A stretch of 64,000 bases of DNA from Macrostomum hystrix (GCA_950097015.1 CATNEN010000036.1:1-64000), one strand, 5' to 3'; positions 1-11,800 are shown, numbered from the stretch's first letter. The notes: generated from the letters alone by a model not told the origin. A program made the numbers and translations.

Positions 1-121
1 GCAGCCCACATAAGACGTAGATATCATCCCGCTATCCCTCAGCATGCTTCCTCTGGTACTATGGCGACGCGATTATCTTTGTATCAACGGGTCGGCCGGC
101 AGATTGCGTGTGAATTGGTAG

Positions 122-453
122 TGTTGTATTCTTGAAGTAACGAATACAGAGATTCCAATTGTAGTGTTGGTAAATGTAAGTATAGCGCCGAAAGGAGCAC
201 TCGGCAGTCGACTGGATAAGCGTGTATTTGTAACAGCAGTATTATTAAATACTGGAAAGGTCTTGAGTGTGTGCACCGCGCGGGGGTTTCTATTTATAGC
301 CTGGGGAGCGAGTGGGAGAACTTTCTAGAAAGTTCTCATAGATAGCCCGCGGGGGAGGCGCAGAGAAGATTCTGGAAACAACAGAGTGTTATAACAAGTG
401 GTAGAAAGTTCTAGAAAACTATTTACGGAATTATCGTAACGAAACCCACAACA
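122..453 (-). repeat. 3' LTR of Gypsy element 1
   Basis: 332-bp partner of the LTR at 4843-5174, about 99.4 % identical. It is bordered outside by GGTAG and inside by the purine tract. Confidence 0.95.
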
Positions 454-464
454 CCTCCCCACCA
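454..464 (-). promoter_or_regulatory. polypurine tract, Gypsy element 1
   Basis: On the minus strand GGTGGGGAGG immediately precedes the 3' LTR, the usual position and composition of the plus-strand primer of LTR elements. Confidence 0.8.
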
Positions 465-491
465 AAACTGTGAGTACAGCTGATAGAAAGT

Positions 492-935
492 CTATAAGTC
501 CATTTGTAGCCGTGGCTTTCGCTGCCTAGCCGACCGTCGTGGATTATCTGGTCCGTAGGGCGGCGGGTGTTGGACTTGGTCCGGCGCTCGCCATCCTGGA
601 GGCCTGGGTCGAGATCCTGGATGTGCCACCGCTAGTGTGGCCGGCAGCATCAGGTGGCCGGCCGTTTCGTTTTGTTGAGTCGGCAGTGATCCTGGCTCGC
701 TGTCTTCCGCGGACACGTGTCGCGGTTGAAGCTGGTCGAAGTGCCGTCGCCACACCGGGCCGCTTGGGACAACCTTGACGTTGACGCTGCGGCTGCCGTG
801 CCGCTTGGTGACCACTGCCGGAACCCAGCGGCCTTCCTTCTCGCGGCGTGGTCCGTAGTAGCGAGCGTAGACCGGATCTCCGACGTTGTAGCCTTCTCGG
901 ACGCGAGACACCTTTTCCGAGCTCTGGACTCTTCG
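492..935 (-). pseudogene. out-of-frame C-terminal end of Gypsy element 1 integrase
   Basis: In a different minus-strand frame from the main gag-pol ORF, this stretch encodes a GDPVYARYYG motif followed by WVPAVV and RHFDQLQPR. This is the pattern of the integrase C-terminal DNA-binding domain of Gypsy elements. It continues directly from the core domain if one indel lies somewhere around 905-950. It ends in a basic tail and a stop at 492. Confidence 0.8.
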
Positions 936-3900
936 GCCTGCTTGACTGGGCGAGATGGGCTGGAGATGGCAGCAGAGTATCAATCTGCGTCCTGATCTGC
1001 CGGCCATTTAGGAGTTCGCTCGGAGAGTAGCCGTTGACCGCAGGAGTCCGTCGGTACTGCATCAGGAACTGCTGTAGCGCCCTGGCAGGTGGCAGGCTGG
1101 ATTTCTTCAGGGCCTTCTTGAAGGTCTGAACCAGTCGTTCGGCCGCTCCGTTTGTTGCAGGATGATACGGAGCTCCTGTGAGGTGCGCGATGCCGTGTTC
1201 GCGACACCAAGCTTGAAACTCCTCAGCCATGAATGCCGCTGCATTGTCTGTGACGATGGCGTGAGGGTAGCCGAAGTGGGCGAAGTCTTCTTCCAGAAGC
1301 TCGATCGTTGCCCGCGTTGACATGGATTGCGTCGGGTGTATGCACGGGTACTTCGAGTAGGCGTCCGTGAGCACTAGCCAGTTGGTGCCGAGGAAGTTGA
1401 CTGCGTGATCCAGATGTAGGCGACTCCAAGGCTTCTCAGGCATCATCCACGGATGGACGGCGGCCTTTGGCGGATGATTTTGGTGCTCAGCACAGCTGTG
1501 GCAGCCGTGGCACAGGTGCTCGACGTCGTCGTCGATGTTCGGCCAGTAGACTGCCGATCGAGCCAGCTGCTTCATCCTCTGTATTCCAAAGTGTCCGAGG
1601 TGGAGGATTTTCAGCACCTCATTCCGGAGGTTCCGAGGAATCACAAGACGACAGCCATGCAGAAGACATCCGTTGCAGCAGGACAGCGAATCTTTGACCT
1701 TCCGCAGGCGGGCCAGCTCAGCGTCCTCGTCTCGTCCGATTGGCGGCCAACCTTCTCGACAGTAGCGCATGGCGGTGGAGATGACTGGGTCCCTCGATGA
1801 TTCCTTGGCTACGGCTGAGGCGTCAGCCGGCCGGATCTGCAGGCTCAGGACCTTGATCGCACAGACCATGTCGAAGTCGGCTGTGCTCTCCTCCCCGTCG
1901 AAGTCTAGGTCGTCTCCGACTGGCAGGCGACTCAGGGCGTCCGCATTTCCGTGACTCTTCGTCTGGCGGTACTCGATTTCGTAGGTGAAATTGTGGAGCA
2001 GGTTCGCCCAACGAGCCAGTCGGTTTGCCGCCATCACTGGTGTCTCCTTCTCGGGCCCGAATAGAGAAATCAACGGCTTATGGTCCGTGACCAGGATGAA
2101 CTTGCGGTTGAACAAGTATTGGAAAAACTTCTTTAGGCCGAAGATGATTGAAAGGGCTTCCTTCTGAATCTGAGGATAGCGGCGCTGAGCATCCGTCAGA
2201 GACTTTGAAGCGTTGGCGATCGGCCGCTCGCTACCATCCGGGTAGCGGTGGAACAGGACGGCGCCGATCCCGACGTTGGATGCGTCGCAGGAGAGCCCGA
2301 GAGGGAGGTCGGCATTGTAGTGGACCAGCACGTTGTCCGACGAGAGCTCCTCCTTGATCTGTTCGAAGGCCCGCTGCTCCGCGTCGCCCCATGTCCATGG
2401 TGCGTCCTTCCTGGTGAGTCGGTACAGCGGCTCAGAGATCGTGGCCATGCTTGGCGGCAGAAACTTTGCGTAGAACTGGACCGAGCCGAGGAATGACCGG
2501 AGGCTGGACACGTCCTTTGGTGGAGGCATTTCGCGGACAGCGTCCACCTTGGTTCCCTTGGCGATGCCTTCTTTCGACAGTACATAGCCAAGGTACTCGA
2601 TGCTGGGCATGGCGAATTTGCACTTCTCCCGTCGGCAGCGAAGTCCCTTGTCAGAAAGGCGTTGGAAAAGCCGGCGTAGGTTTGCGAGATGCTCATCAGC
2701 GGTCGCGCCGCCGACCAGGTAGTCGTCCAAGTAGAAAACGACTCCGGGCAGATCACCGGCTACCATTTCCATGATGAACTGGAACTCACCCACTGCAGAC
2801 TTCGGGCCGAAAGCGAGCCGCTTCTGAAGAAGCACACCCCGGTGGGTGCTCAGTGCCAGGCGCCTCTGACTCATCGGTCCCAACTCGATCTGGTTGTAGG
2901 CGTCGGCCAGATCTACCTTTGAGAAGCAGTAGCTGCCTCCCAGCTTCTGTAGCAGTTCCTCTGGGAGGGGCAGCGGGTGACGGTTGTCTTCCAGCTGCGG
3001 GTTGATAGTGCACGAGTAGTCTCCGCAGACTCGCAGTTTCGGCTGCTCTGAGCCGGTCGAGGGCTTTCGCACGGGGACCACGGGCGTCCCGTAGTCATTG
3101 AAGTCAGTAGGCTCCCAGATGCCTCTCCTGATGCCCTCGTCGTAGGCGCGCTCGAGCTCCTCGCGGATGGCGAAGGGGACAGGCCTAGCCTTCCGGAACA
3201 CCGGCTTTGCATCCGGGTTAAACTGCAACTCGAGCTTGAAGTCCTTGAGGCAACCCAGCTCGTCCTTCCACAGGTCCGGGAATTCGTCGCAAAGATTTCG
3301 GCAGGCCTTTTGAAGAGCCTCGTCCGGCAGCAGGTGGTCAAACACTGCGTTGACTTCTTGAATGGCGCTGGCAGCGCCGAGCAGTTTGTCGACGGAGATT
3401 CCCAACAGCTTCGTGGCGGTCCGGCCGAGTAGATTCAAGCCGGGCACCTGTGTGACGATGTACTGGATGTCGTGCTCAGGAGCTGAGCCAGGCAATGTCG
3501 TTTTCCCGACGAAGGTACCTAGTACAGGTAAGTCGTGTCGGCTGGCGGACTCGTAGCGTGACATCGCTACTTCGAGCGGCGGCGTCCCCAGCTTCTTCCA
3601 GAATGACTCTGTGATGAAGCTGCCGTTTGTCGCAGTGTCGACCTCGATGGCGAGAGCCTTGCCTTGGATGTGGATCGACACTTCCAGCTTAGGCAGGTCG
3701 TCCTCGGTTCGGGCTACAGCATGTACAAGCACATGCTCCTCGACCTGTTTCACTGGCTTCTTGAAGTTCGCCGCAAGGGCAGATCCTTTGGCCTTGGAAC
3801 GGCAGACAGATTCTAGGTGACCCACCTTTTTGCAGTGCCGGCAGGTCGCGTCTTTGAATCGGCAATCGTTTGCCCGATGGTTCTTCGCTCCGCAGCGGTA

Positions 3901-4743
3901 GCACGAACCAGACGCAGAGTCAGTAGTAGACCTGGAAGCAGTAGAATCTGTCGTAAATTTCGCCGAAGTGGCTCCGGGTCGCCGAACCTTCTGCTTAACC
4001 TTGTTAACGGGGCTGGATTTGTCGCCGTAAACCGTCTCCTTGGCGACTCGGGCGGCTTCCTCTGTCTCGATGGCGATCTCGACAGCCCGGGCGAACGTGA
4101 GCTCTTCCACCTTTAATTTGAACAAAGCTTTGAGTACTGCTTCGTTCCTCACTGAGCAGATGAAACGCGTGCGCAGCGCCTCGTCCAGTGGATCTTTGAT
4201 GGAAGAGAAATCGCAGGTGGTTGCGTCCTGGCGGATTCTCGCAGCCAGTTCCTGGATCGTCTCACCCGGTTTCCGCCGCATGTCGCTCCAGAACCGGAAA
4301 CGCTCCCGCACGATGAAGCGCTTGGTGTCATACTGTTCTTCCATGAACTTCTCAATCTCGTCCATAGTGAGCGTGTTGATCTCCTTCCGCGGCGTCTGCT
4401 GCGCTGCCAAGTTTGAGAGAAGCTTGTAGACAGACGGAGACTGGTTCGTCAGGAACACCTGAGCCTTCTTGTCGTCGGGTATGGAGTTCGCGCCCGTGAA
4501 GGTGCAGAATCTGGCCAAGTAGTCGGGCCAGAGCTCGGACGTGGCGTCGAATGGCGAGAAACCCGGAGTCGACGTCGTCACATGTGTCGGCAAAGCTGCA
4601 GCCTGGGACTGGTCCGCTGCAGGCTTTAGAGACCGAATGAGGTCGAGCATCATCTGCCGGTCAGCGTTCCGCTGTTGTCGTTCTTCTTCCATCTGCTGCC
4701 GTAGGAGGCTGATTATATCCTCGTCTTGCATCGTTTCGGGCAT
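544..4743 (-). CDS. Gypsy element 1 Gag-Pol polyprotein, frameshifted near the end
   Basis: A 1399-codon frame with Gag and Pol fused. A gag-like region is followed by two CCHC zinc knuckles near residues 280 and 300. The protease motif near 367 reads DTAT, so the usual G after D-T/S is A. The reverse transcriptase carries YLDD near 670 and RNase H starts near 820. Integrase has an HHCC zinc finger and a D,D-35-E triad near 1111, 1165 and 1201 (35 residues counted between the last two). The start at 4743 is the first ATG after the primer-site region. After the integrase core the frame becomes meaningless; the expected C-terminal domain continues in another frame (492 to about 935). The copy is therefore probably inactive unless the shift is programmed, and it lies too late in pol for the usual gag-pol shift. 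Confidence 0.93.
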   Translation of the reverse strand: MPETMQDEDIISLLRQQMEEERQQRNADRQMMLDLIRSLKPAADQSQAAALPTHVTTSTPGFSPFDATSELWPDYLARFCTFTGANSIPDDKKAQVFLTNQSPSVYKLLSNLAAQQTPRKEINTLTMDEIEKFMEEQYDTKRFIVRERFRFWSDMRRKPGETIQELAARIRQDATTCDFSSIKDPLDEALRTRFICSVRNEAVLKALFKLKVEELTFARAVEIAIETEEAARVAKETVYGDKSSPVNKVKQKVRRPGATSAKFTTDSTASRSTTDSASGSCYRCGAKNHRANDCRFKDATCRHCKKVGHLESVCRSKAKGSALAANFKKPVKQVEEHVLVHAVARTEDDLPKLEVSIHIQGKALAIEVDTATNGSFITESFWKKLGTPPLEVAMSRYESASRHDLPVLGTFVGKTTLPGSAPEHDIQYIVTQVPGLNLLGRTATKLLGISVDKLLGAASAIQEVNAVFDHLLPDEALQKACRNLCDEFPDLWKDELGCLKDFKLELQFNPDAKPVFRKARPVPFAIREELERAYDEGIRRGIWEPTDFNDYGTPVVPVRKPSTGSEQPKLRVCGDYSCTINPQLEDNRHPLPLPEELLQKLGGSYCFSKVDLADAYNQIELGPMSQRRLALSTHRGVLLQKRLAFGPKSAVGEFQFIMEMVAGDLPGVVFYLDDYLVGGATADEHLANLRRLFQRLSDKGLRCRREKCKFAMPSIEYLGYVLSKEGIAKGTKVDAVREMPPPKDVSSLRSFLGSVQFYAKFLPPSMATISEPLYRLTRKDAPWTWGDAEQRAFEQIKEELSSDNVLVHYNADLPLGLSCDASNVGIGAVLFHRYPDGSERPIANASKSLTDAQRRYPQIQKEALSIIFGLKKFFQYLFNRKFILVTDHKPLISLFGPEKETPVMAANRLARWANLLHNFTYEIEYRQTKSHGNADALSRLPVGDDLDFDGEESTADFDMVCAIKVLSLQIRPADASAVAKESSRDPVISTAMRYCREGWPPIGRDEDAELARLRKVKDSLSCCNGCLLHGCRLVIPRNLRNEVLKILHLGHFGIQRMKQLARSAVYWPNIDDDVEHLCHGCHSCAEHQNHPPKAAVHPWMMPEKPWSRLHLDHAVNFLGTNWLVLTDAYSKYPCIHPTQSMSTRATIELLEEDFAHFGYPHAIVTDNAAAFMAEEFQAWCREHGIAHLTGAPYHPATNGAAERLVQTFKKALKKSSLPPARALQQFLMQYRRTPAVNGYSPSELLNGRQIRTQIDTLLPSPAHLAQSSRPKSPELGKGVSRPRRLQRRRSGLRSLLRTTPREGRPLGSGSGHQAARQPQRQRQGCPKRPGVATALRPASTATRVRGRQRARITADSTKRNGRPPDAAGHTSGGTSRISTQASRMASAGPSPTPAALRTR

Positions 4744-4811
4744 GATTGTAGTAGCTTGATCCTTCGGTCAATAGTGACAGTCGTTGTAGATTAGACGTCC
4801 TCGAAGTTGAT

Positions 4812-4833
4812 CAAGATCCTGCTTGCGACGCCA
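4812..4833 (-). promoter_or_regulatory. candidate primer-binding site, Gypsy element 1
   Basis: On the minus strand, starting 9 bases inside the 5' LTR, the sequence reads TGGCGTCGCAAGCAGGAT. TGG pairs with the CCA end of a tRNA. The second Gypsy element in this window has TGGCATCGCAAGCAG at the same place, which supports the assignment. I could not identify the tRNA. Confidence 0.55.
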
Positions 4834-4842
4834 GAAAATCCC

Positions 4843-5174
4843 TGTTGTATTCTTGAAGTAACGAAGACAGAGATTCCGATTGTAGTGTTGGTAAATGTAA
4901 GTATAGCGCCGAAAGGAGCACTCGGCAGTCGACTGGATAAGCGTGTATTTGTAACAGCAGTATTATTAAATACTGGAAAGGTCTTGAGTGTGTGCACCGC
5001 GCGGGGGTTTCTATTTATAGCCTGGGGAGCGAGTGGGAGAACTTTCTAGAAAGTTCTCATAGATAGCCCGCGGGGGAGGCGCAGAGAAGATTCTGGAAAC
5101 AACAGAGTGTTATAACAAGTGGTAGAAAGTTCTAGAAAACTATTTACGGAATTATCGTAACGAAACCCACAACA
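4843..5174 (-). repeat. 5' LTR of Gypsy element 1
   Basis: 332-bp terminal repeat that is 5' relative to the minus-strand coding sequence. It starts and ends with the inverted hexamer TGTTGT/ACAACA. Compared by eye with the 3' LTR it differs at two bases close to one end. Confidence 0.95.
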
Positions 5175-5179
5175 GGTAG

Positions 5180-5675
5180 ATTATCTAAACATCTGCAAAA
5201 CTGAGGCTTCAGGGAGAGTGAAACTTCAGGGAGATTGAAACTTCATCGCAATGACTTCGCATCGAAAATCGGTACAAACATCACGTGTTGCTGTATCTGC
5301 GTTCGGATGTGTTTGAGGCCGGAGCAGAGCAGAGTTGTTTTAACCCGGAAATTTATAACAATGTCATGTTACGACGCAAATCCACGCGAATTTAAATGCA
5401 CATCGTGTGGCCTTGTTCGAAGAAATCAGTGTCCTGTCCCCCAAAGTCAAAGTTGACGTATTTTGTTATCCGTTTTCTAAATTGAATTAAATTTAATTCA
5501 GTTTATTTCTCCAACTTCTTGTTATTAATTTTATTGGTAGAGTATATGACACTTATGCATGTCATACTGAGGCTCCCATTTGTACATTATTCAACTTTTT
5601 CATCACAACTCAGAGTACAAGTTTGAACTACTTGCGGAGTAGACGTTTTCAGTATAAATTACCACTCTTTATCAG
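5180..5675. other. upstream region of the MFSD2-type gene
   Basis: No recognisable gene. Mixed composition near the Gypsy element, then AT-rich. The last bases before the ATG at 5676 read CTCTTTATCAG, a pyrimidine-rich splice-acceptor-like sequence. This suggests a 5'-UTR intron or a trans-splice site; neither can be decided here. Confidence 0.4.
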
Positions 5676-5843
5676 ATGTCACCTAATCCATTGAAAGATC
5701 AACAATCTAACTCAGATATGAGACAATCCTTGCCAGTGCCAGCCATATTAAATGGTATTGATAATGGTGCACATGGTCATATAGAAAACTGTTCTAATCA
5801 GAATGTAGAAGTCATTTCTAATTCAGCTTTGCCACATGTCAAT
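5676..5843 (+). CDS. MFSD2A: MFSD2-type gene, exon 1
   Basis: 56 codons of polar cytosolic N-terminus ending at donor AAT|GTAAGTA, phase 0. The ATG is the first in frame after an acceptor-like TATCAG. There is little conservation to judge by, so the start is the least certain part of the gene. Confidence 0.7.
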
Positions 5844-8800
5844 GTAAGTACTTATTTATGTTTATGAGGTGAAATTTTTTAGTAGTATAGCTGGTTTGAA
5901 AATTGGCAATGGCTAGGCCTAATTATATTATGCTAAGTCTACTAAGCTAGGAATAGTCAATAGACAGCTTGCTTTTTTGTTGCTGAACATTTCATCATGA
6001 TTTTTTATCATATTCATAATAAATCATACTATTATATGCTTAAAAAACATACATTATTACAAGTAAATAATAGACCATGGCTATCTATAAATTGTCTAAA
6101 TATTTTCTTACTCCTCAAAGTGCAAAGAACTGTTGTTTTTGCATGAAAACTTAACTAAAGTTTTGCTTAACAGTGGTGCAACTAGGATTTTTTAGGGGGT
6201 GGAGAGGGGTGGACCAAGTGTGAATCATCCTAGATGAGTAGCAGATGGTTCAAAGGCCATTTTGGTTAAATATATATTTGGTCCCCTTTGCCTTGTTATC
6301 TTTTGGTTTCTTCTGCAGAAAGGGTTGGTTACCTCCCACCTAGTTGCACCAGTGTTGCTTAACTTCTGTTCTAATTATAGTTGACTATAATAAGTGATAA
6401 ATGTAACTGCAAACTGAAAAAAAAGAGTTCAGTATACTTGAGAATGCTTTGTGCTTTGCAATCAATTAAACTGTAGAAAATGTTTCCTGCACTTCCATAA
6501 GTCCCCCAACTTGTATATGCCTGATATTATAAAAGGGGTGTCCCAAAATTTTCCTGAATTCCCTCAAAAGGTGCTTAAAGTTTCGCCAAAGTTCTCTGAT
6601 ACAAAATGCAAGATAAAAGCAAAACATTTATAGTAAAGATTTACATTTATAAAAATAGCTTGAATTGAAAAATATTGTATTTGCTTCCTAGTAACAAACA
6701 TTTAAAGTTACTATTATTGCCCACATAACATTGTGGTAAGTAAAATATTCAGAAATTGTAGATGTGACTCCAACTTAAATATTTACCCACTATAAAATTT
6801 GACTAAACTGCACGTTTTAAAAAAAAGTTTGTTACAATATTGTTGTTGTGCTCAGTATTTTTTTACTTTTATTTATCTTTTAAAGCACCATATTCAGCAA
6901 TTTTCATTAATTTCAGCTTTTGTTTGGTTAGCCCTAAAAGATTATCTCATAAATTAACATTTTTAAGTTCTTTATATTTAAACCTTGACATATTTCTGCC
7001 ACTAATTTGTTTTAGTTACTCATTAGTTTTAAGTATATTTGAACATTGGTTTCAAAATAAATACTTAAGTTCACATATGTTCTAATAAATAATTCGAACT
7101 CCAGAACTCTCAGTCAGAAGTCGATGCTCATAGTCTCCCTAGCTGAGATTCGAACTCCCGACCTCTCAGTCAGAAGCCGACGCTCATAGTCTCACTAGCT
7201 GAGATTCGAACTCCCGACCTCTCAGTCAGAAGCCGACGCTCATAGTCTCACTAGCTGAGATTCGAACTCCAGACCTCTCAGTCAGAAGCCAATGCTCTAA
7301 TCCTAGATAGGCATTAGGCTACAAGATACATTTTCTATCCTTCGTATATTTAAGAATAAAACTTTCTTTTCAATTTGTCGCTTACCAGACTCTAGACCCG
7401 CTAATCAGTTCGGACCAGTCTGTGCTGTCGCCAGACGTTGTTGGCCCGGACGATCCTGCAAGCGGTGTCGGTGATGGCAGCTCGCTGACCATTGCCCGCC
7501 GAGTTCTCTACGGTTTAGCAGCGCCGCCGTCGGCCATGTGCGGCAATATTCTCGGCTTTCTCATGTCTGTCTATCTATTGGATGTGGCCAAGCTTACGCC
7601 AAGCCTAATTCTCACAATCTCCTTCACTGGACGATTCTGGGACGCAATATCTGATCCCATTGTTGGCTATCTGGTATCGCGGACTAATACTAGATTTGGC
7701 AAATGCAGAATCTGGGTGCTAGCCTCCGCACCCTTCTGCGGCCTGTCATTCTTCTTGTTTTTTAATACACCCTATTGGAGCTCGCTCTATGGCCGTTTTG
7801 TCTACTACTTTGCCATGTACCTCTGCTTCTGCACTTTTCTGACGGTAAGCGCCAGGAACATTTTCCTATTTAATACATTTCATAATTGAGTTCCTGTCTC
7901 CTTTTATGGTATATTAATCCTTATTTCCCTGGCCTCGCTTCAAATGACTAGCTGTTGACTAGCTGTTGACTAGCTGTTGACTAGCTGTTGACTAGCTGTT
8001 GACTAGCTGTTGACTAGCTGTTGACTAGCTGTTGACTAGCTGTTGACTAGCTGTTGGCTAGCTGTTGACTAGCTGTTGACTAGCTGTTGACTAGCTGTTG
8101 ACTAGTCACGCTTGTCATGCAAATCCTATTTATAGGATATTTGTATCATCGTCAGTGCTAAAGTACAAATTCGTCACCTGACCATTTTGTGTGCTTCCAT
8201 AAAATAGGCCCGTTAAAACTCCCCTTTCCATCTGCCCACACTTAATCCATTCTCCCTAATGTCACGTGACAAGTTCCCACTCGGGAAGTTTCTCTTTAGT
8301 AGGAATGCAAAAGTTTAGCAACTTTATTAGGCAAACTTATGTTTGCTTTTACAGTACATCTGCCAGACAAGAGTTAAGCTGCGATAAAAATTGATTCCTG
8401 AAAGACTGATACTCGTATATCCCATGAATGACCTACTTGTCATATAAATCACTGATTTATCCCATGAATAACTGATTGGTTCCATGAGTGACTGATTGGT
8501 TTCACGAGTGACTGTTTGGTTTCACGAGTGACTGTTTGGTTTCACGAGTGACTGTTTGGTTTCACGAGTGACTGTTTGGTTTCACGAGTGACTGATTGGT
8601 TTCACGAGTGACTGTTTGGTTTCACGAGTGACTGTTTGGTTTCACGAGTGACTGTTTGGTTTCACGAGTGACTGTTTGGTTTCACGAGTGACTGATTGGT
8701 TTCACGAGTGACTGATTGGTTTCACGAGTGACTGATTGGTTTCACGAGTGACTGATTGGTTTCACGAGTGACTGTTTGGTTTCACGAGTGACTGTTTTGT

Positions 8801-11800
8801 TCCATGAGTGACTGTTTGGTTTCACGAGTGACTGATTGGTTTCACGAGTGACTGATTGGTTTCACGAGTGACTGATTGGTTTCACGAGTGACTGATTGGT
8901 TTCACGAGTGACTGATTGGTTTCACGAGTGACTGATTGGTTTCACGAGTGACTGATTGGTTTCACGAGTGACTGATTGGTTTCACGAGTGACTGTTTGGT
9001 TTCACGAGTGACTGTTTGGTTTCACGAGTGACTGTTTGGTTTCACGAGTGACTGATTGGTTTCACGAGTGACTGATTGGTTTCACGAGTGACTGATTGGT
9101 TTCACGAGTGACTGTTTGGTTTCACGAGTGACTGATTGGTTTCACGAGTGACTGATTGGTTTCACGAGTGACTGATTGGTTTCACGAGTGACTGATTGGT
9201 TTCACGAGTGACTGTTTGGTTTCACGAGTGACTGATTGGTTTCACGAGTGACTGTTTGGTTTCACGAGTGACTGTTTGGTTCCATGAGTGACTGTTTTGT
9301 TCCATGAGTGACTGTTTGGTTTCACGAGTGACTGATTGGTTTCACGAGTGACTGTTTGGTTTCACGAGTGACTGTTTGGTTTCACGAGTGACTGTTTGGT
9401 TCCATGAGTGACTGATTGGTTCCATGAGTGACTGATTGGTTCCATCTTAAGACACGCCTTGCTAAACCTCATTTCTGACCTTACCAGATTCCTTACACAT
9501 CCATGACTATGCTCATTTCAGACCTACCACATTCCTTACACATCCATGACTATGTTCATATCGTCTCGATCTGCTGACCGTGACGCGGCGACAACATTTC
9601 GTAAGCAAATTAATGATTTTATATCTGTCCTGTACGCTGTAATTCTGCTTAGTGACAGATTTAGCTGTTGTCAAGACCTCGTAATTCCTTGTCAACGTAT
9701 CCTAAAAAAGATTAGAATAATAGAATCCAATCAGCCATGTAGTAGTTAGTTCACATCTCGTGGTGCGATCAATGCTAACCCAGTCTGTCTGGGAGTGCTT
9801 GCGTTTGCTGGCCTGAATTCCTTCCCTCTGGGGATAAACTGTACACTACATCCTCTGTTAGCCCTCTCTCCCACGCGCGCACTCTGGTTCAGCCTTCACT
9901 CTCCCATCGGGAGATGCTTGAGTTCGCGCGAACCTTCCTAGTAGGACCTTTTTAGGGTCTAAGTGCGTAAGTGCGGCCACACCCTCTCATGGCGGCCCGC
10001 GCCATTTTTGAAACTTGCACTAGGCCTATGAGATCTTGCTAGTTCTCCTATACTCACTATTGAGTTCATTCCTCCACTGTACTGTCATTATCTCACTATC
10101 TATCGCCCTTCAAAGATTCCTATTGACTATTTGAGCCATTGTTGGGGACAGAGTTTTCTGTCTCTGTCCCAATTGTTTCTCACTAACTTTCACGCATTAG
10201 ATGAGACTTTGTCGCCTACACACCTATGACCGAACTAATTTTTAGTGTAATTCTCAATACTACTTAAAGTAGAGACACACACATTTCTCATTCTTTACCT
10301 GGTAAAGTAATTTGGTTTTTTATAAGGTTACAACTCAAACCTGAGAACTTCTGAGTTCTCATCCTTGTCCGCAAAAATCTGACTAGCAAGCAATCCACTC
10401 ATCACAATGGCTAGACTAGCAATCCACTTATCTCAGTGGCTAGACTAGCAATCCACTCATCACAATGGCTAGACTAGCAATCCACTTATCTCAGTGGCTA
10501 GACTAGCAATCCACTTATCTCAGTGGCTAGACTAGCAATCCACTTATCTCAGTGGCTAGACTAGCAATCCACTTATCTCAGTGGCTAGACTAGCAATACA
10601 CTCATCTCAGTGGCTAGACTAGCAATCCACTCTCATTTAAATGGCTAGACTAGCAATCCACTCATCTCAGTGGCTAGACTAGCAATCCACTCATCTCAGT
10701 GGCTAGACTAGCAATCCACTCTCATTTAAATGGATAGACTAGCAATCCACTCATCTCAGTGGCTAGACTAGCAATCCACTCTCATTTAAATGGCTAGACT
10801 AGCAATCCACTCATCTCAGTGGCTAGACTAGCAATCCACTTATCTCAGTGGCTAGACTAGCAATCCACTTATCTCAGTGGCTAGACTAGCAATCCACTTA
10901 TCTCAGTGGCTAGACTAGCAATCCACTTATCTCAGTGGCTAGACTAGCAATACACTCATCTCAGTGGCTAGACTAGCAATCCACTTATCTCAGTGGCTAG
11001 ACTAGCAATACACTCATCTCAGTGGCTAGACTAGCAATCCACTCTCATTTAAATGGCTAGACTAGCAATCCACTCATCTCAGTGGCTAGACTAGCAATCC
11101 ACTTATCTCAGTGGCTAGACTAGCAATCCACTTATCTTAGTGGCTAGACTAGCAATCCACTTATCTCAGTGGCTAGACTAGCAATCCACTTATCTCAGTG
11201 GCTAGACTAGCAATCCACTTATCTCAGTGGCTAGACTAGCAATCCACTTATCTCAGTGGCTAGACTAGCAATACACTCATCTCAGTGGCTAGACTAGCAA
11301 TCCACTTATCTCAGTGGCTAGACTAGCAATACACTCATCTCAGTGGCTAGACTAGCAATCCACTCTCATTTAAATGGCTAGACTAGCAATCCACTCATCT
11401 CAGTGGCTAGACTAGCAATCCACTCATCTCAGTGGCTAGACTAGCAATCCACTCTCATTTAAATGGCTAGACTAGCAATCCACTCATCTCAGTGGCTAGA
11501 CTAGCAATCCACTCTCATTTAAATGGCTAGACTAGCAATCCACTCATCTCAGTGGCTAGACTAGCAATCCACTTATCTCAGTGGCTAGACTAGCAATCCA
11601 CTTATCTCAGTGGCTAGACTAGCAATCCACTTATCTCAGTGGCTAGACTAGCAATCCACTTATCTCAGTGGCTAGACTAGCAATACACTCATCTCAGTGG
11701 CTAGACTAGCAATCCACTTATCTCAGTGGCTAGACTAGCAATACACTCATCTCAGTGGCTAGACTAGCAATCCACTCATCTCAGTGGCTAGACTAGCAAT

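Larger units (their letters stand above)
122..5174 (-). mobile_element. Ty3/Gypsy LTR retrotransposon, complete, TSD GGTAG
   Basis: A full-length LTR retrotransposon read on the minus strand. Seen directly: two 332-bp LTRs (4843-5174 and 122-453) beginning TGTTGT and ending ACAACA, differing at two positions that I can find; a 5-bp target duplication GGTAG at 117-121 and 5175-5179; a primer-binding-like site next to the 5' LTR; a purine tract next to the 3' LTR; and one long gag-pol frame. Domain order protease, reverse transcriptase, RNase H, integrase is that of Ty3/Gypsy (Metaviridae). The integrase style resembles K02A2.6/Mag-like elements, which is an inference. The near-identical LTRs imply a recent insertion, but the frame is shifted near the end of integrase. 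Confidence 0.95.

Noticed and set aside
5235-5456. 73-codon ORF with a few cysteines upstream of the MFSD2-type gene
   Set aside because: No conserved zinc-finger spacing and no homologue recognised; likely chance.
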